Below, one piece after another: positions 47,472 through 58,726 of a stretch of DNA of 64,000 bases (its first letter is position 1; the number at the start of each line of letters is the position of its first letter). A program made the position numbers and the translations under genes. The notes under the pieces are model-generated. The model searched no databases, was not told the origin of the DNA, and worked only from the letters and a program-made list of their open reading frames with translations. Where the stretch lies: contig CM070873.1 of the NCBI GenBank assembly GCA_036365515.1, positions 261,303,575-261,367,574 on the forward strand, given 5' to 3'. The stretch comes from Torymus aiolomorphi. Taxonomy: Eukaryota; Arthropoda; Insecta; Hymenoptera; Torymidae.

Positions 47472-47704
47472 ACAAAACTTTCTGTAGAATCACTGAATTC
47501 ATTAAATGACAAAGTACATAAATCGCCAAAATGATGAATAATCTACTATACAATAAGAATTCTGAAAATTTAATATAGAAAGAAATTGAAATCAGTGATT
47601 CTCAGAAACTAAATGAAAATTTAGAATTAAATTTCGATAATGTTATTATAAAAGAGAGTGAATTTGAAAATGTCAAAGAACTCAATAAAAGTCTCTGCAA
47701 TAAA
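47472..47704 (+). other. LINE-D inter-ORF region
   Basis: AT-rich gap between ORF1 and ORF2 with several stops. The frame KESEFENVKELNKS reads just before the first ORF2 codon, so ORF2 may originally have begun further upstream. Confidence 0.4.
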
Positions 47705-48496
47705 ATGAATAATAAAATAAAAAATTTGATACTATGTATTAACATTAGAAGTTTAAATTCAAATTTTGAAAAACTTGAGGCTTTTATTGAGAGCTTAAAT
47801 AAAAAACCTATTATTATTATATGTACAGAAACTTGGAATTTACCTTATCCTCAATATTATAATTTAATGGGATATAATAGCTATTATAATGAAAGTAAAA
47901 TAAACAAAGCCGACGGTGTAATGGTATACGTGATGAACAATATTATTGAAAGTACAAATATCATAGAGGTAGATAGATTGAAATTTATAAATACAAATGT
48001 CAAACTTATGACTGGAGAGACTAGTAGTATTACGGCGATTTATAGATCACACGATGTGCCCAAAATGGAATTTATACATAGCTTGCAAAAATTCTTAAAA
48101 GATCAAAAAAATACAAAAAATCACTGCATTATAGGTGATTTTAATATTGATATTTTAGAAGATAATATTACGAAATTTGAATTAAATGACAAAATTATTA
48201 CTCAAGAGTACTTAAATAATTTTCTTGAATATAAATTTACTCCTAGTTACCTAGGTATAACAAGACCGTCGATAGATAACACTAAAGGTACATGTATAGA
48301 TAATTGTTTCGTTAAAAGTAAAAATATAAAAATAGATTCTTATAAGATAAATAATCCTTTCAACGATCATTATCCATTACTTATAAATATAAATCAATTA
48401 AATACGGAGCAGCCAAAACAGACAGACATATTACAAATAAACTATAGTAGCCTTAAAAATACTGCAAAAAAGTTGATTGGAACTGTATTTTATTGA
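47705..48496 (+). pseudogene. LINE-D ORF2, AP-like endonuclease domain
   Basis: Endonuclease that would nick the target for primed reverse transcription. Landmarks: INIRSLNSNF (Asn), ICTETW (catalytic Glu), VMVYVMNN, ITAIYRSH (Tyr), IIGDFNIDIL (Asp/Asn), DNCFVKS and NDHYPLLIN (Asp-His). All catalytic residues are in place. The frame is lost near 48,466-48,472 in an A6 run, after which a neighbouring frame carries on with VDWN and the RT linker. Confidence 0.85.
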
Positions 48497-49395
48497 TGCA
48501 GGATCCAAATCAAGCAATAAATACTTTAATAGAATTAATACATAATTGTACCAAAGAATCTACTAAAAAAAGAAAAAATAAAAATAAAAAATTAGTACCA
48601 AGGAAAAAATGGATTACGACAGCAATACTAGTATCTTGTAGTAAAAAAGAAGAGTTATATCTGTTATGGAAGAAAAAACCAGACTGTCAAATATTAAAAA
48701 ATGAATATCAAAATTACAATAAAATACTTAATAAAGTAATAAAGGAAGCTAAACTCAAATTTGAAGATGAACAAGTAAGGAAAAATAGCGACAAACCAAA
48801 GCAGTTGTGGAATATTATAAACTCTAAATTAGGAAAAAATAACGTACAAAATAAATCAATTGATTATATATATGACAACAATAAAAAAATTGAGGATAAA
48901 ACAGAAATTGCAAATACTATGAATAAATATTATTGTACAATTGGTAATATACTTAGTCAGCAAATTGTAAACTGCGGAAATGATACAGTAAAATTACCAG
49001 ATAGAAACAATGTATCAATGTTTTTAAGTCCAACTGATGATTACGAAATATACAAAATAATAAAGGCAATGAAAAAGAAATCGAGTGGAGTAGACAATAT
49101 AAATGTTACAACTTTAAAAGTAATTGCAAATTATATAGTAACACCTCTACAACATATATTTAATATATGTATTGCAGAAGGCATTTGGCCAGATGAGTTA
49201 AAAAAGGCTGAAGTAGTACCCCTACACAAAGGTGGAGATAGAACTTGTAAAAACTATAGACCAATTTCACTTATTTCCAATTTAGCTAAAATTTTCGAAA
49301 AAATAATTTATACTAGGCTGTTTTCTTTCTTGAATAAATATAACATAATATCGAATAAACAATTCGGCTTTGTAAAAAGAAGGGGACCTATTTAA
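48493..49395 (+). pseudogene. LINE-D ORF2, linker and RT fingers
   Basis: Continuation of ORF2 in another frame: a Lys-rich linker (KKRKNKNKKLVPRKKW), KQLWNIINSKLG, then RT motifs SSGVDNINVTTLK, AEVVPLHKGG and YRPISLISNLAKIFEKI, followed by KQFGFVKRRG. It ends at a stop at 49,393-49,395, next to a threefold TTTATAA-type repeat that probably arose by slippage. Confidence 0.85.
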
Positions 49396-49419
49396 TTTAT
49401 AATTTATAATTTATAATTT

Positions 49420-50479
49420 GGACAAAAGTAAACCTATAATCACAGCTTTTCTAGATCTAGCCAAAGCCTTCGACACGGTAAATCATAAAATTTTGTTAGA
49501 CAAGCTAGAAAGATGTGGTATAAGAGGTAATTCATGAAAATTGCTGAAAAGCTATCTCTCTGTTAGAAAACAAAGAGTTAAAATAAATGAAAATAAAAGC
49601 AACTACAGAGAAATTTCAATTGGAGTCCCGCAAGGAACAATTCTAGGGCCAATACTTTTTGTACTTTATGTAAATGATCTACTGAGAGATATGCCAAACG
49701 AATCAATAGTGTCCTATGCTGATGACACCGTCATCATTTCAAGTGATGACACGTGGACGACAGCGGGGATCAAAATGAAACAGTATCTAAATGATGTTTC
49801 TGGATGGCTTGCTCTAAATAAGTTATCTTTAAACGTGGATAAAACTGTTTATATAACATATGGTAATTACTGTGATAGTGTCCTTGACACAATAAATATT
49901 AATATAGGTAGTTATACACTTAGAAGAGTAGAATATCACAAATATTTAGGTTTGTTTTTTGACTTCAATATGAAATGGGACAAACATATTGACTACTTAG
50001 TTAAAAAAACTAAATATTTAATATTTATTTTTGCCAAAATTAAAAATATTATGAGAAGAGAATCTTTAATGATGATGTATTATACTTTTTTTCATAGTTT
50101 AATAAATTACGGTATAATAGCATGGGGAGGAGCATATAATAATAATCTAAACCTCATTTAAAGGGCACAAAACAAAATAATAAAGATAATTAATAAAAAT
50201 AGATTTCAGCCAAATGGTGATATACTTACTCCCTCACAATTGTTCAGATTAGAAGCAATAACTTACCATTACAGTAAATTAAAGGAAATGTACAAAAATA
50301 ATAAGAATAATACTAGAAATAAGAGTATTCAATTGCCAAAAAGAAGTAAACGAATAAGTGAGAAAAATAGTTACAATGTAGCTATAAAAGAATTTAATAA
50401 ACTAACAAATGATCTGAAGGAATTAACATCTTCCAAAGTGTTCATAAAAAAAAAAAATAAAAAAGTTCATAGTGAATAG
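49420..50479 (+). pseudogene. LINE-D ORF2, RT palm, thumb and C-terminal region
   Basis: RT motifs continue: FLDLAKAFDTVNHK (first catalytic Asp), a stop at 49,537 (TGA where Trp is usual), SIGVPQGTILGPILF, SYADDTVI (intact YADD), KLSLNVDKTVYITYG and YLGLFFDFNMKWD. A further in-frame TAA at 50,159-50,161 precedes RAQNKIIKII, and the protein ends at about 50,479 with a basic tail. Two nonsense codons make the copy inactive, although catalytic residues survive. Confidence 0.85.
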
Positions 50480-50830
50480 TATATAGTATATAGCATATTC
50501 AATAATTGTTAGTAATTAAGATAATAAATTATATAGTTTATGTGATGATATATTATATAATATTTAGATTATTAAGTTTTCAAAGTTTATACGGTGGTAT
50601 TTAAGATCAAATTATAAAATATAGAAATAATTAGATATTCTTGATTTTCTTTTTTTTTTAGTTTTTTTTTAGTTTTAAGGTAGACTAAGTCTACGACCAG
50701 CCTATGTACAAGTAACTATGTTTACTTCTGTAGGAGTGTTCTAAGGATTTGTAAAGGTGACAAGTTCACCTCTAAACCTTTTGTAACATTATTTTATGGT
50801 CAATAAAAAATTTATATAAAATTATATATG
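50480..50830 (+). other. LINE-D 3' UTR
   Basis: AT-rich. It holds CTACGACCAGCCTATGTACA near 50,690 and a polyadenylation-like AATAAA at about 50,802. No clean poly(A) or target duplication is seen. Confidence 0.5.
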
Positions 50831-50885
50831 TTTTAAGGCGATATATGTGTATATTAGTTGATTTTGATCATTTTTGTTTTCGTGG

Positions 50886-50889
<4 letters not shown>

Positions 50890-50953
<64 letters not shown>
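50890..50953. repeat. (TG)n microsatellite
   Basis: About 31 TG units in the right arm of large TIR element III, mirroring AC runs in left arms. Confidence 0.95.
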
Positions 50954-50957
<4 letters not shown>

Positions 50958-51112
50958 TTGAACTCTTCATATCTCCGAAACGAATCGACCGATTTTGGTC
51001 GAGTAAAGCTTATTCTCTTTGTCTCGCGGGAAAAGAAAGGTACCCTGATGGATTCGAGTTTTTATTGATTTTCTTTTGTTTTATAAGCAAAAAACGATTT
51101 TGAATTTTTAGT

Positions 51113-52010
51113 TTTTTTGATTTTTTCATATCTTAAAGTCATTATTACATAATATAATAAACTTTTCTTGAAAGGTATTTAATTACCTATATTTTTCTTT
51201 TTTAAAATTTAAAATATCTTCACTCTGTCAATTGTTATTAAGGAAAACTTTTTTATATTCATAAATTAATTTCTCAAAAAATAATTTATTTATCAACTTG
51301 AAATAAATAACCAGTTATTACACTAATTGAAGACTATATGTGGTTAAAATTTCAAGAGATTATCTTCATTTGTTTTTTAGAAAAAAAATTATTTTCCAAA
51401 AACGAATTTTGAATTTTCAGTTTTTTTGATAGTTTCATATCTTACAGTCATTATTACATAATATAATAAACTTTTCTTGAAAGGTATTTAAATTACCTAT
51501 ATTTTCCCTTTTAAAATTTAAAATATCTTCACTTTGTCATTTGTTATTAAGGAAAACTTTTTTATATTTCATAAATTAATTTCTCAAAAAATATTTTATT
51601 TATCGACTTGAAATTTTAACCAGTTATTACATTAATTGAAGACTATATCGACGGCTCAGAGGAAGAAGAACGTATCTCGACGCGTGGATGAAGAACGACG
51701 TATCTCGGCGCTCGGTTGAAGAACGACGTATCTCGGCGCGCGGATGATCTCTTACGGCCAATGCACGGCCAGTATAGCGGCGAGATACGTCGTTCTTCAA
51801 CCGAGCGCCGAGATACGTCGTTCTTCATCCTCGCGCCGAGATACGTCATTCTTCATCCGCGCGCCGAGATACGTCGTTCTTCATCCGTGCGCCGAGATAC
51901 GTCGTTTTTCATCCGCGCGCCGAGATACGGTCTTCTTCCTCTCAGCCGTCGATATGTGGTTAAAATTTCAAGAGATTATCTTCATTTGTTTTTTAGAAAA
52001 AAATTAAAAA
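51113..52010. repeat. ~311 bp tandem duplication in the right arm
   Basis: The block 51,113-51,410 (…TTATTACATAATATAATAAAC…GACTATATGTGGTTAAAAT…) recurs from 51,424 and is interrupted in the second copy by the foldback element 51,648-51,952. The first copy therefore preserves the empty insertion site. Confidence 0.9.
51648..51952. mobile_element. TA-flanked foldback element of 28 bp repeats (second copy)
   Basis: A 305 bp copy of the family at 38,016-38,563, with ends TCGACGGCTCAGAGGAAG/CTTCCTCTCAGCCGTCGA, about two and a half 28 bp units on the left, five to six inverted units on the right and the core ACGGCCAGTATAG, in opposite orientation to the first copy. The duplicated neighbour at 51,331-51,345 shows the target GACTATATGTGG with a single TA, so the target duplication is TA. 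Confidence 0.95.
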
Positions 52011-52339
52011 ATTTGCGTTTTCGTTGTCGCACGATAACTAGAGCAAACATTATCTAATCGTTCTGAAATTTGGCACAGATGAAGCTTTTATATACCTTCA
52101 GATCAAGTTCGTTGCCCAAAAAAATCGGTTCATTACGAAAAAAGATATAACGCACAGTTTAAGCTGAATCCGGACCCATGACCCTCTCATAGTTAGTCTA
52201 ACCGTACAAGATAAAGTATTAAATTTTAAATATTAGAAGTAAAAATTAATTAAAGGGATCAATAAATTAAGTTTGAGGAAGCTACGTGCCAATGAATTGG
52301 CAGCGATTTTTTTTTGGGAAATGCTCTAGCTAAATAATA

Positions 52340-53918
52340 CCCAGGTGAAAAAGTTATTTACAATTTATATACACATTGTATACAATACATTTTATATCGA
52401 CACTATACAGACTGAATCAAGAACTGATTCTATATGGCCTTTATACAGTCTGTATAAAATTAGTATAAAACTGAGAAGAAAACTTTTAGAAAAAATTTAT
52501 TTTTAAGTTCATTAGTTTCCATAATTTTTTTACAGCACTTTTCAAGAATACACTTTATTGATTTTCTTGAATCTGCGAATCTAGCATACCATCAGCCAAC
52601 ATCGACATAGAAAATGCAAGAAGACTGCGACGAAGCCGGTAGCCAACAGCAATCAGCAGTTCAGTCAACAGGAATCGCAGTGCACATAACAGCGCCTTGC
52701 TCGCTATCGAAAACCGCGCACACGGTGTCCTCTGGGACCAACACCGCCAATACTTACAGAAGGTGAGGTTAGAATGGCGGGTACGATTGGAGACAAACCT
52801 CGTGCAGTAAATGCAGACACATCATTGTCGCTATCGTCTACGTCGCCACCGTCCCCGCTGATCTCGTCAATATGACGCAGGTATGATGTACATCACTTAC
52901 TCGAAACAAAGTCATCACAAAGTATTTTTTCTCACAATAAACCGTATATTTCTTAATAAAATTACTTATCTAATAATCGCCTCTCATTGCCGCTGCCCGT
53001 TGATATTCTTTTTCCATTATTTAAGCGTTGATTTACTCCGAAGACAATATATTGCCAAGTCCAAATAACATGAAACTAGCTAAACATAGAACTACGTACT
53101 ATAGAAGTTGCATATTCAGATTATCAACAAAACACATTATACGACAGGTTCATGTTGTTTGGACTTGGCAATATTTTCATCGTACGACTTACAACAGCCA
53201 AGGATTATGAATTGTCTTCGGAGTAAATCGACGCTTAAATAATGGAAAAAGAATTCAACGGGCAGCTGCAATGAGAGGCGATTGTTAGATAAGTAATTTT
53301 ATTAAGAAATATACGGTTTATTGTGAGAAAAAAATACTTTGTGATGACTTTGTTTCGAGTAGATGATGTACATCATACCTGCGTCATATTGATGAGATCA
53401 GCGGGGACGGTGGCGACGTAGATGATAGCGACAATGATGTGTCTGCATTTACTGCACGAGATTCGTCTCCAATCGTACCCACCATTCTAACCTCGCCTTT
53501 TATAAGTATTGGTGGTGTTGGTCCGAGAGGGCACGGTGTGCGTGGTTTTCGACAGCGAGCAACGCGCTGTTATCTGCACTGCTGATTCCTGTTGCCTGCA
53601 CTGCTGATTGCTGTTGGCTACCCGCTTCGTCGCAGTCTTCTTGCATTTTCTATGTCGATGTTGGCCGATGATATGCTAGATTCGCAGATTCAAGAAAATC
53701 AATAAAGTGTATTTTTAAAAAGTGCTGTAAAAAAATTATGGAGACTAATATACTTAAAAATAAATTTTTTCTAAAAGTTTTCTTCTCAGTTATACTGATT
53801 TTATACAGACTGTATAAAGGCCATATAGAATCAGTTCTTGATTCAGTCTGTATATAGTCGATATAAAATGTACTGTATACAATGTGTATATAAATTGTAA
53901 ATAACTTTTTCACTTGGG
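52340..53918. mobile_element. 1.58 kb palindromic foldback element
   Basis: Arms of about 734 bp (52,340-53,073) and 770 bp (53,149-53,918) are inverted and more than 90% alike around a 75 bp spacer. The right arm has an extra piece of about 37 bp near 53,175-53,212. Ends CCCAGGTGAAAAAGTT/AACTTTTTCACTTGGG are flanked by TA on both sides. The middle of each arm (about 52,640-52,880) is GC-richer and can be read as short peptide (DEISGDGGDVDDSDNDVSAF on the right arm), so it may hold a captured exon. Confidence 0.9.
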
Positions 53919-53920
53919 TA

Positions 53921-54470
53921 GAAGGAAAGATAAATAGCAATTTTGAGGTTTTCTTACCTTTATCCTTGTTCCTTAGCCGCTTTGATGGTCCGTTGTCTCT
54001 GCTGCGTGTATATGTGAAAGGTGTAGGTTGTTGGTTGGTGAATTTAAAATGAAAGAAAAAAAAAACTAACACAAGCGTTTTAAATTTGGTATAGAGTGAC
54101 TTCACAGTGAATGAACAAATAAGGAAATTGTAATTTTTGTTATTCAATTAAGAGTCTTAAAAATGGATTAAAACCAAAAATCTTTTTGAATTAGTATTTT
54201 AAAATCTTCAAACAGACAGAAGAAAAGAAAAATTAGACTGGAGCCAAGCTTGAGAAGTGAACCTCTCTGGGTGAGGACTGTGAGACGAGTGTAGAATTTT
54301 GAAAAGTTTGGGTTTGAAGAAAAAGGGGCTAGGTAGGTGTTGGGATGAACGCGGTAATGAGCGAACTAGGCTTGAGGTAGGACGCAACCGCTTTCTCTTG
54401 TCTTAAACGTAGAGGGATGTTATTAGTCTCGGATTTTTGGATCTCGCTCAAAATCGAAGGCTAGGATTCG
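53921..54470. other. Unique-looking spacer, nothing recognised
   Basis: Mixed composition with a T/A-rich start and no gene or RNA seen. Confidence 0.4.
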
Positions 54471-54474
54471 TTAG

Positions 54475-54926
54475 GATGGTTTCCTGGGTAAGAGAGAGAG
54501 ACAGACAGCTTTGAGCGAGAGAGATAGAGAGTGCACGCTGACGCGCTGAGCGTACATAACCCTCGAAACATATCAAGTCTGCGAAAGCGATATTTTGAAG
54601 ACGCTCTATTTTAATAATGAAACGATTAATCTACTTCATTCTTGCGCGAAAACATTCCTTATTATATATTCTATATGTACATAAAATTCCAAGTCTGACT
54701 TGAATCTCGTTGCTTAGATATTGTTGTAAACAGATACATAACGCGACCGTTTCGATATATATAGATATATCTCCCATGTAATCCGTGTAACTTTACACAG
54801 CAATTACTCAGAAGCCAAACGATAAAATGCTCTGAAATTTGGATATGACATTCGTTATGTCTTTATTGACCTACGTGTGTAATTCCAAGTATGTGTTGAA
54901 TCAACTCTGATCTCCAGGGAACCACC
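54475..54926. mobile_element. Possible TTAA-type MITE
   Basis: The right end (GGTGGTTCCCTGG in reverse complement, next to TTAA at 54,927-54,930) resembles the left end GATGGTTTCCTGG, which follows TTAG at 54,471-54,474. If real, the left TTAA has mutated. The interior has GA-rich and AT-rich parts and no ORF. Confidence 0.4.
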
Positions 54927-54930
54927 TTAA

Positions 54931-56132
54931 TGATCCGCTTTCATGCAGATGCTATATAACTTAGACATTAAACAATAAGAAAAAAAATTTGATTGTTTTA
55001 CATTTAACGATACAATGAACAACCCACTTTGACGTAATAATTTTTCTAAAATCATTGGTTTTTAATACAAAGCTTTAAATATATATGAAAAATGGACGAT
55101 GCCAATACTAATTAATAGAAATATTGGCTAGAACATGAAAATTATTATCTTTAAAGTGAATGTTATTTAATGAATTGATAGGTAATTGGTAATGTTATAC
55201 AATTTCTACAACAAATTATGTTTATTCATTTACATATTTTTAATTACAAAACAAATGGTACTTAACGGCGAAATCGTATAAAAGCTATTTGGGAGTATAT
55301 CTATTACCCTGATTTGCATATCAAACGCTAGATGTCGTTTCATAGCACCTGAATAAAAAATATACGCTAGATGTGTAAAGGTAGTAAGTACATGATTGAT
55401 TAGAAATTACGGATGAAAAATCAATTTTCTCTGTGATCGTTATTGTTTGTGTGTGAACGTGTACAGTGAATATTTTAAATCAACAACAAAAATTTAGTAC
55501 AAATAAGTGTATTACAAGGATCTTAATATTATCGAGAAAGACTTAAAATTAGACGCATATAATAGCTTATAGTAAATTGGAACGATTGAATGTTCACAAA
55601 CATGAATACTGTATAATTCTAGATTTAAAATTAAAATAAGTTTTTTTTTAAATTATAGCGGTATTAAACTATATATAAATACTAACTAATTTAATATAAA
55701 CTCGGGTGAGATTATTGTATATATTTAAATTCTAGAATATATAACAACTGAAAATAGCTCAGTTAAAATATTATGTAATTAATATCTATAGAATTTTTGT
55801 TATACAATAATTTTATTTTATAAACTAATTTGTGTATATTATAATAAGAGTATATTACTAAACATTGAGGTTTTGATTTATAAATACTAAAAACTTTAAA
55901 ATGAAAGAAAAGCAAGTAATAAAAGAAGTTTGTATCTTCTTTGACTATCTTTAGAATCTTGACCTATTTCTGTGTAAAATTAAAGGAGGAATATTTTCTA
56001 TTGTTATGTAACATGAAATGTTTTAAGAGTACGGCCACAGTAAATAATCATCTATAAGAGAAAAATAATGTAGGCATGGACTGTAGAAAAGGCAGGAAAG
56101 CGAAGGAGACGGAACACATGCTCTTGTATGTA
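54931..56132. other. AT-rich spacer, nothing recognised
   Basis: Strongly AT-rich, no ORF, no repeat or RNA that I can support. Confidence 0.5.
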
Positions 56133-56301
56133 CACGGAGAAAAATAACATAGGAAAAATTACCATATTTGATTGTAAGTCGAGGACAGACTGAAATCCTC
56201 CACAAAATTGCCATAATTTATGGTAATTTTGTGGAGGATTTCAGTCTGTCCTCGACTTACAATCAAATATGGCAATTTTTCCTATGTTATTTTTCTCCGT
56301 G
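56133..56301. mobile_element. 169 bp near-perfect palindrome, TA-flanked
   Basis: The two halves are inverted copies with about two mismatches, centred near 56,217. Ends CACGGAGAAAAATAACATAG are flanked by TA (56,131-56,132; 56,302-56,303). The terminal CACGGAGA and the inner GGACAGACTG are shared with the element at 16,966-17,685, so this looks like a minimal derivative of that family. The short ORF on each strand is a by-product. Confidence 0.9.
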
Positions 56302-56303
56302 TA

Positions 56304-56686
56304 ACTACTGGGTTCCCCCGGTTTATTGGGATTAAGCATTTGGGAAATTCCGATGCGTACTCGAGGGCCGAGAAAGTTATTGCTAACAGATTTTTGGATC
56401 TAAAGATTAGACCCTGGGAAATTTAATCACCGTCTACTCGGAAACCTTAAGTCTGGCTAATGTTTGCTGAGCACAATTATGAAGGAAAGAAAACGGAAAA
56501 ATTTTACGACATGCGTTGAAGAGACAAACATCGTACCCTTATCCGAAAGATATACACATGGGACCTTTTCATGGTCCAAGGGAAAAATTTAGACCTGTAT
56601 TGAGAAACGTATAATGAATAATTTCAATATGGTATTCAAGAATTAGTATATTACATACCTAGGCCAGTAAAATAAGAAATGTCTCA
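56304..56686. other. Spacer, nothing recognised
   Basis: No gene or repeat is supported. Confidence 0.4.
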
Positions 56687-57165
56687 GATCACATGTAATT
56701 GTCGGCCGAGGCGAAGCCGAGGTTGACAAACATGTGATCTGAGGCTTTCTTTTTTATTGGCCAAGGTGTGTATACTATTTTTCTACTCGACGGCGCCGGA
56801 AAGCGGCAACTTCGTTTCGCCAGCGGCTGGGAAGTTGGCGCTTTCCGGCCGGAGGGCAGAAAACTAATTTTCAGACTAAAAATGTTACCTTACTTAAATA
56901 AAATATAAATAAATTTAAAATAATTTTTTTAATAATACCAGTAAATACGCTGGACGTAACACCCCAATCCTTAAACGGTTGCTACTACTAAAAAAACGTA
57001 GCAAGCGTTACTCTGAGTAATGATGATAAAATATAATTTGGAATAATAAATGGATTTTTATTATTATATTAATTATACAGAGAGTTGAATTGGATCTACA
57101 AGAACTGTAAGAGATGAAACTTATTATATAATGATAATATCAAAGGGCGCGGCAGCGCCCTGCTT
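56687..57165. repeat. GC-rich hairpins
   Basis: CAGATCACATGT…ACATGTGATCTG (56,687-56,741) encloses GGC-GAA-GCC. Inverted GC strings follow at 56,790-56,870 (CGCCGGAAAGC…GCGCTTTCCGGC). GGGCGC-GGCA-GCGCCC lies at about 57,147-57,162. Similar in style to the GNA-triloop cluster at 37,866-37,988. Confidence 0.6.
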
Positions 57166-57479
57166 GGCGAGTAAAAGAACAAAGTGACTAACAAGCAAGC
57201 GGGGCGTTGACGCACCCTTATATTCTTGAGAATAGTCCGCTCTAACCATACTTTTTTATATCTCGAATAACAACATTTTTTTACTCTTTATTTGATTACT
57301 TAAATGCATTCCATTAGAAAGTATTATTTATGTACTATTCACATCTGCAATTTCATGTTTCAAGATTCTTTCGTTTTCGTATACTTATAATAGCAAAATT
57401 TGCCCTCTCAATTTCATCTCATTTTCATTTTCTTCTTCTTCTTCTCGTCGTCATCGTAGTTTAATCCTATACCATATAT
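57166..57479. other. Spacer upstream of the LTR element
   Basis: AT-rich with a TTC run near 57,431-57,445. The left boundary of the LTR element may lie at or after this point. Confidence 0.4.
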
Positions 57480-58442
57480 ACGTACGTATATGCGTATATG
57501 CACTATTAGGCAGTGGTTTTACTTTGCGACGCTGTAAAATGCGTCTTTAGCGAACGCGAGCGCAGGACGAGAGCGACGCCAGAACGAAGCGAAGACGAGA
57601 AAGAGCAGGCAACGCGACCACGCTACGTCTTTGAAAATCGTATCGTGGTCGCGAATATTCGGGGGGGGGGGCCGCGCGTGGAGGGGAGGACGTAACAGCG
57701 CGAGCTCAGTCCCCTTCCGTCACGCGCGCGAGACGCAAGCCACGGTGCCCTGAAAAGGAAAAGGAGAGTGAGTGTGTGCCAAGGAGAGGTCAAGAGAGCG
57801 ACGAGAGGGGCCCAGGACGGGGATAGGAGGCGCAGGAGTCCTGCATTTTGCTGAGCAGCCGGACCGACGACCCCGCTGCGGTCCGGGAGAGGTGTTCGTC
57901 GACAAGGTACAAACAGCGTACAATTGTTACAGCGGCAATCGGCGAGCGAGCGAGCGTGGTGCGACGTCGAGCGGACGTCGTTGCCATCGGGGCGAAATAG
58001 CGCGCGGAAGTAAATGAGAGTGTGTGCGAGTGTGAGAGAATACGCGCGCGGGGCGAAAATAAGATCATCGCGCCGATTTCGGGAGTGCCGAGGGGATCAT
58101 CGCGCGATTCGTTCGGTGTGAGTTGTCCGGGTAGTGGTGCTTTCCTCCCTTCGGGGAGGACATTTTCTCCGTGAGCGAGAGCGACGGGGAATCGGGCGCA
58201 CGCGTAAGCGAGTAATAGCCGCGGTCCCGTGGCGGCGTGCCACGCGAAGCACGCCCTGAGGAAGATCTCTAGCCGGGGATTTTGTGTTGCGAGCGTGAGC
58301 GTGTGTGTATGTGTGAAGCGAACAACTGCGTGAGATCGCCTGGCGCCTTAGAAATTCGGCGATCTACAGAGTCGTAAGCGAGAGAACGTTTATCGCGGTA
58401 TCCGGGACTTGCGCCTGCGAGCGTAATTACCGCGTTATAAAA
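57480..58442 (+). promoter_or_regulatory. Probable 5' LTR (U3-R-U5) of the gypsy element
   Basis: GC-rich sequence ending directly before the primer-binding site. An initiator-like TCAGTC occurs at 57,707-57,712, a start-site motif common in insect LTR elements. A run of 10 G lies at 57,661-57,670. The LTR borders cannot be fixed because the 3' LTR is not in the window. Confidence 0.45.
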
Positions 58443-58461
58443 TGGCGGCCCAACGTGGGGC
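58443..58461 (+). promoter_or_regulatory. Primer-binding site (tRNA-Lys type)
   Basis: TGGCGGCCCAACGTGGGGC equals the complement of the 3' end of tRNA-Lys(CUU) except for one extra G after TGGCG. Position between LTR and Gag is as expected. The inserted base would weaken priming. Confidence 0.75.
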
Positions 58462-58726
58462 AACGTGAAAAATAATTAGTGCGCGCGGAGAAAAGAAAAA
58501 TTAGAGTTACTAGCATCGAGGTACGAGTAGCGGAAGCGAGAATCAGGACGCCGAGCGCGAACGACCGGCGTAAACAGAGACGAGCGCGCGCTCGTTCCGT
58601 GAATCGGCCGGCCGCGTGCCGTGCCCGAAAAGTTCCGAGAATTACACCGCGCCGCGCGAGAAGCCAAGTGAGCGCGCTACACTCAGCCGTGAATACTTAT
58701 TTAGAAAAGCGTAGCTAGCAGAGAAT
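58462..58726 (+). other. Untranslated leader of the gypsy element
   Basis: 265 bp between the primer-binding site and the Gag ATG, where packaging signals would lie. An open frame here (58,479-58,718) is basic and unsupported. Confidence 0.5.

Larger units (their letters stand above)
45880..50830 (+). mobile_element. LINE-D: nearly full-length non-LTR retrotransposon
   Basis: Plus strand. ORF1 (45,900-47,471), a 230 bp gap, ORF2 endonuclease (47,705-48,496), RT (48,493-50,161) and C-terminal tail (to 50,479), then an AT-rich 3' UTR to about 50,830 ending near AATAAAAAATTTATAT. It is damaged by at least one frameshift in an A6 run, another frame change near 49,395 and two in-frame stops, but all domains are present, so it is younger than the minus-strand LINEs. 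The layout fits the Jockey/CR1/I superclade. The 5' end lies just after a MITE end at 45,847-45,865. Confidence 0.85.
44149..52315. mobile_element. Large TIR element III (8.2 kb) containing LINE-D
   Basis: Terminal segments 44,149-44,275 and 52,205-52,315 are inverted copies over about 110 bp, including CAATTCATTGGCACGTAGC and TTTAAAATTTAATACTTTAT. Both subterminal zones hold ~300 bp degenerate repeats and AC/TG microsatellites. The interior is mainly a non-LTR retrotransposon (45,880-50,830), probably a later insertion. No transposase of its own is seen. Confidence 0.65.

Noticed and set aside
44149..52315. Polinton/Maverick element, because of long inverted ends and large size
   Set aside because: No protein-primed polymerase, retroviral-type integrase, ATPase or capsid gene was found inside. 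The main content is a LINE.
56023..56426. Two matching small ORFs on opposite strands
   Set aside because: Both come from the arms of a 169 bp palindrome.
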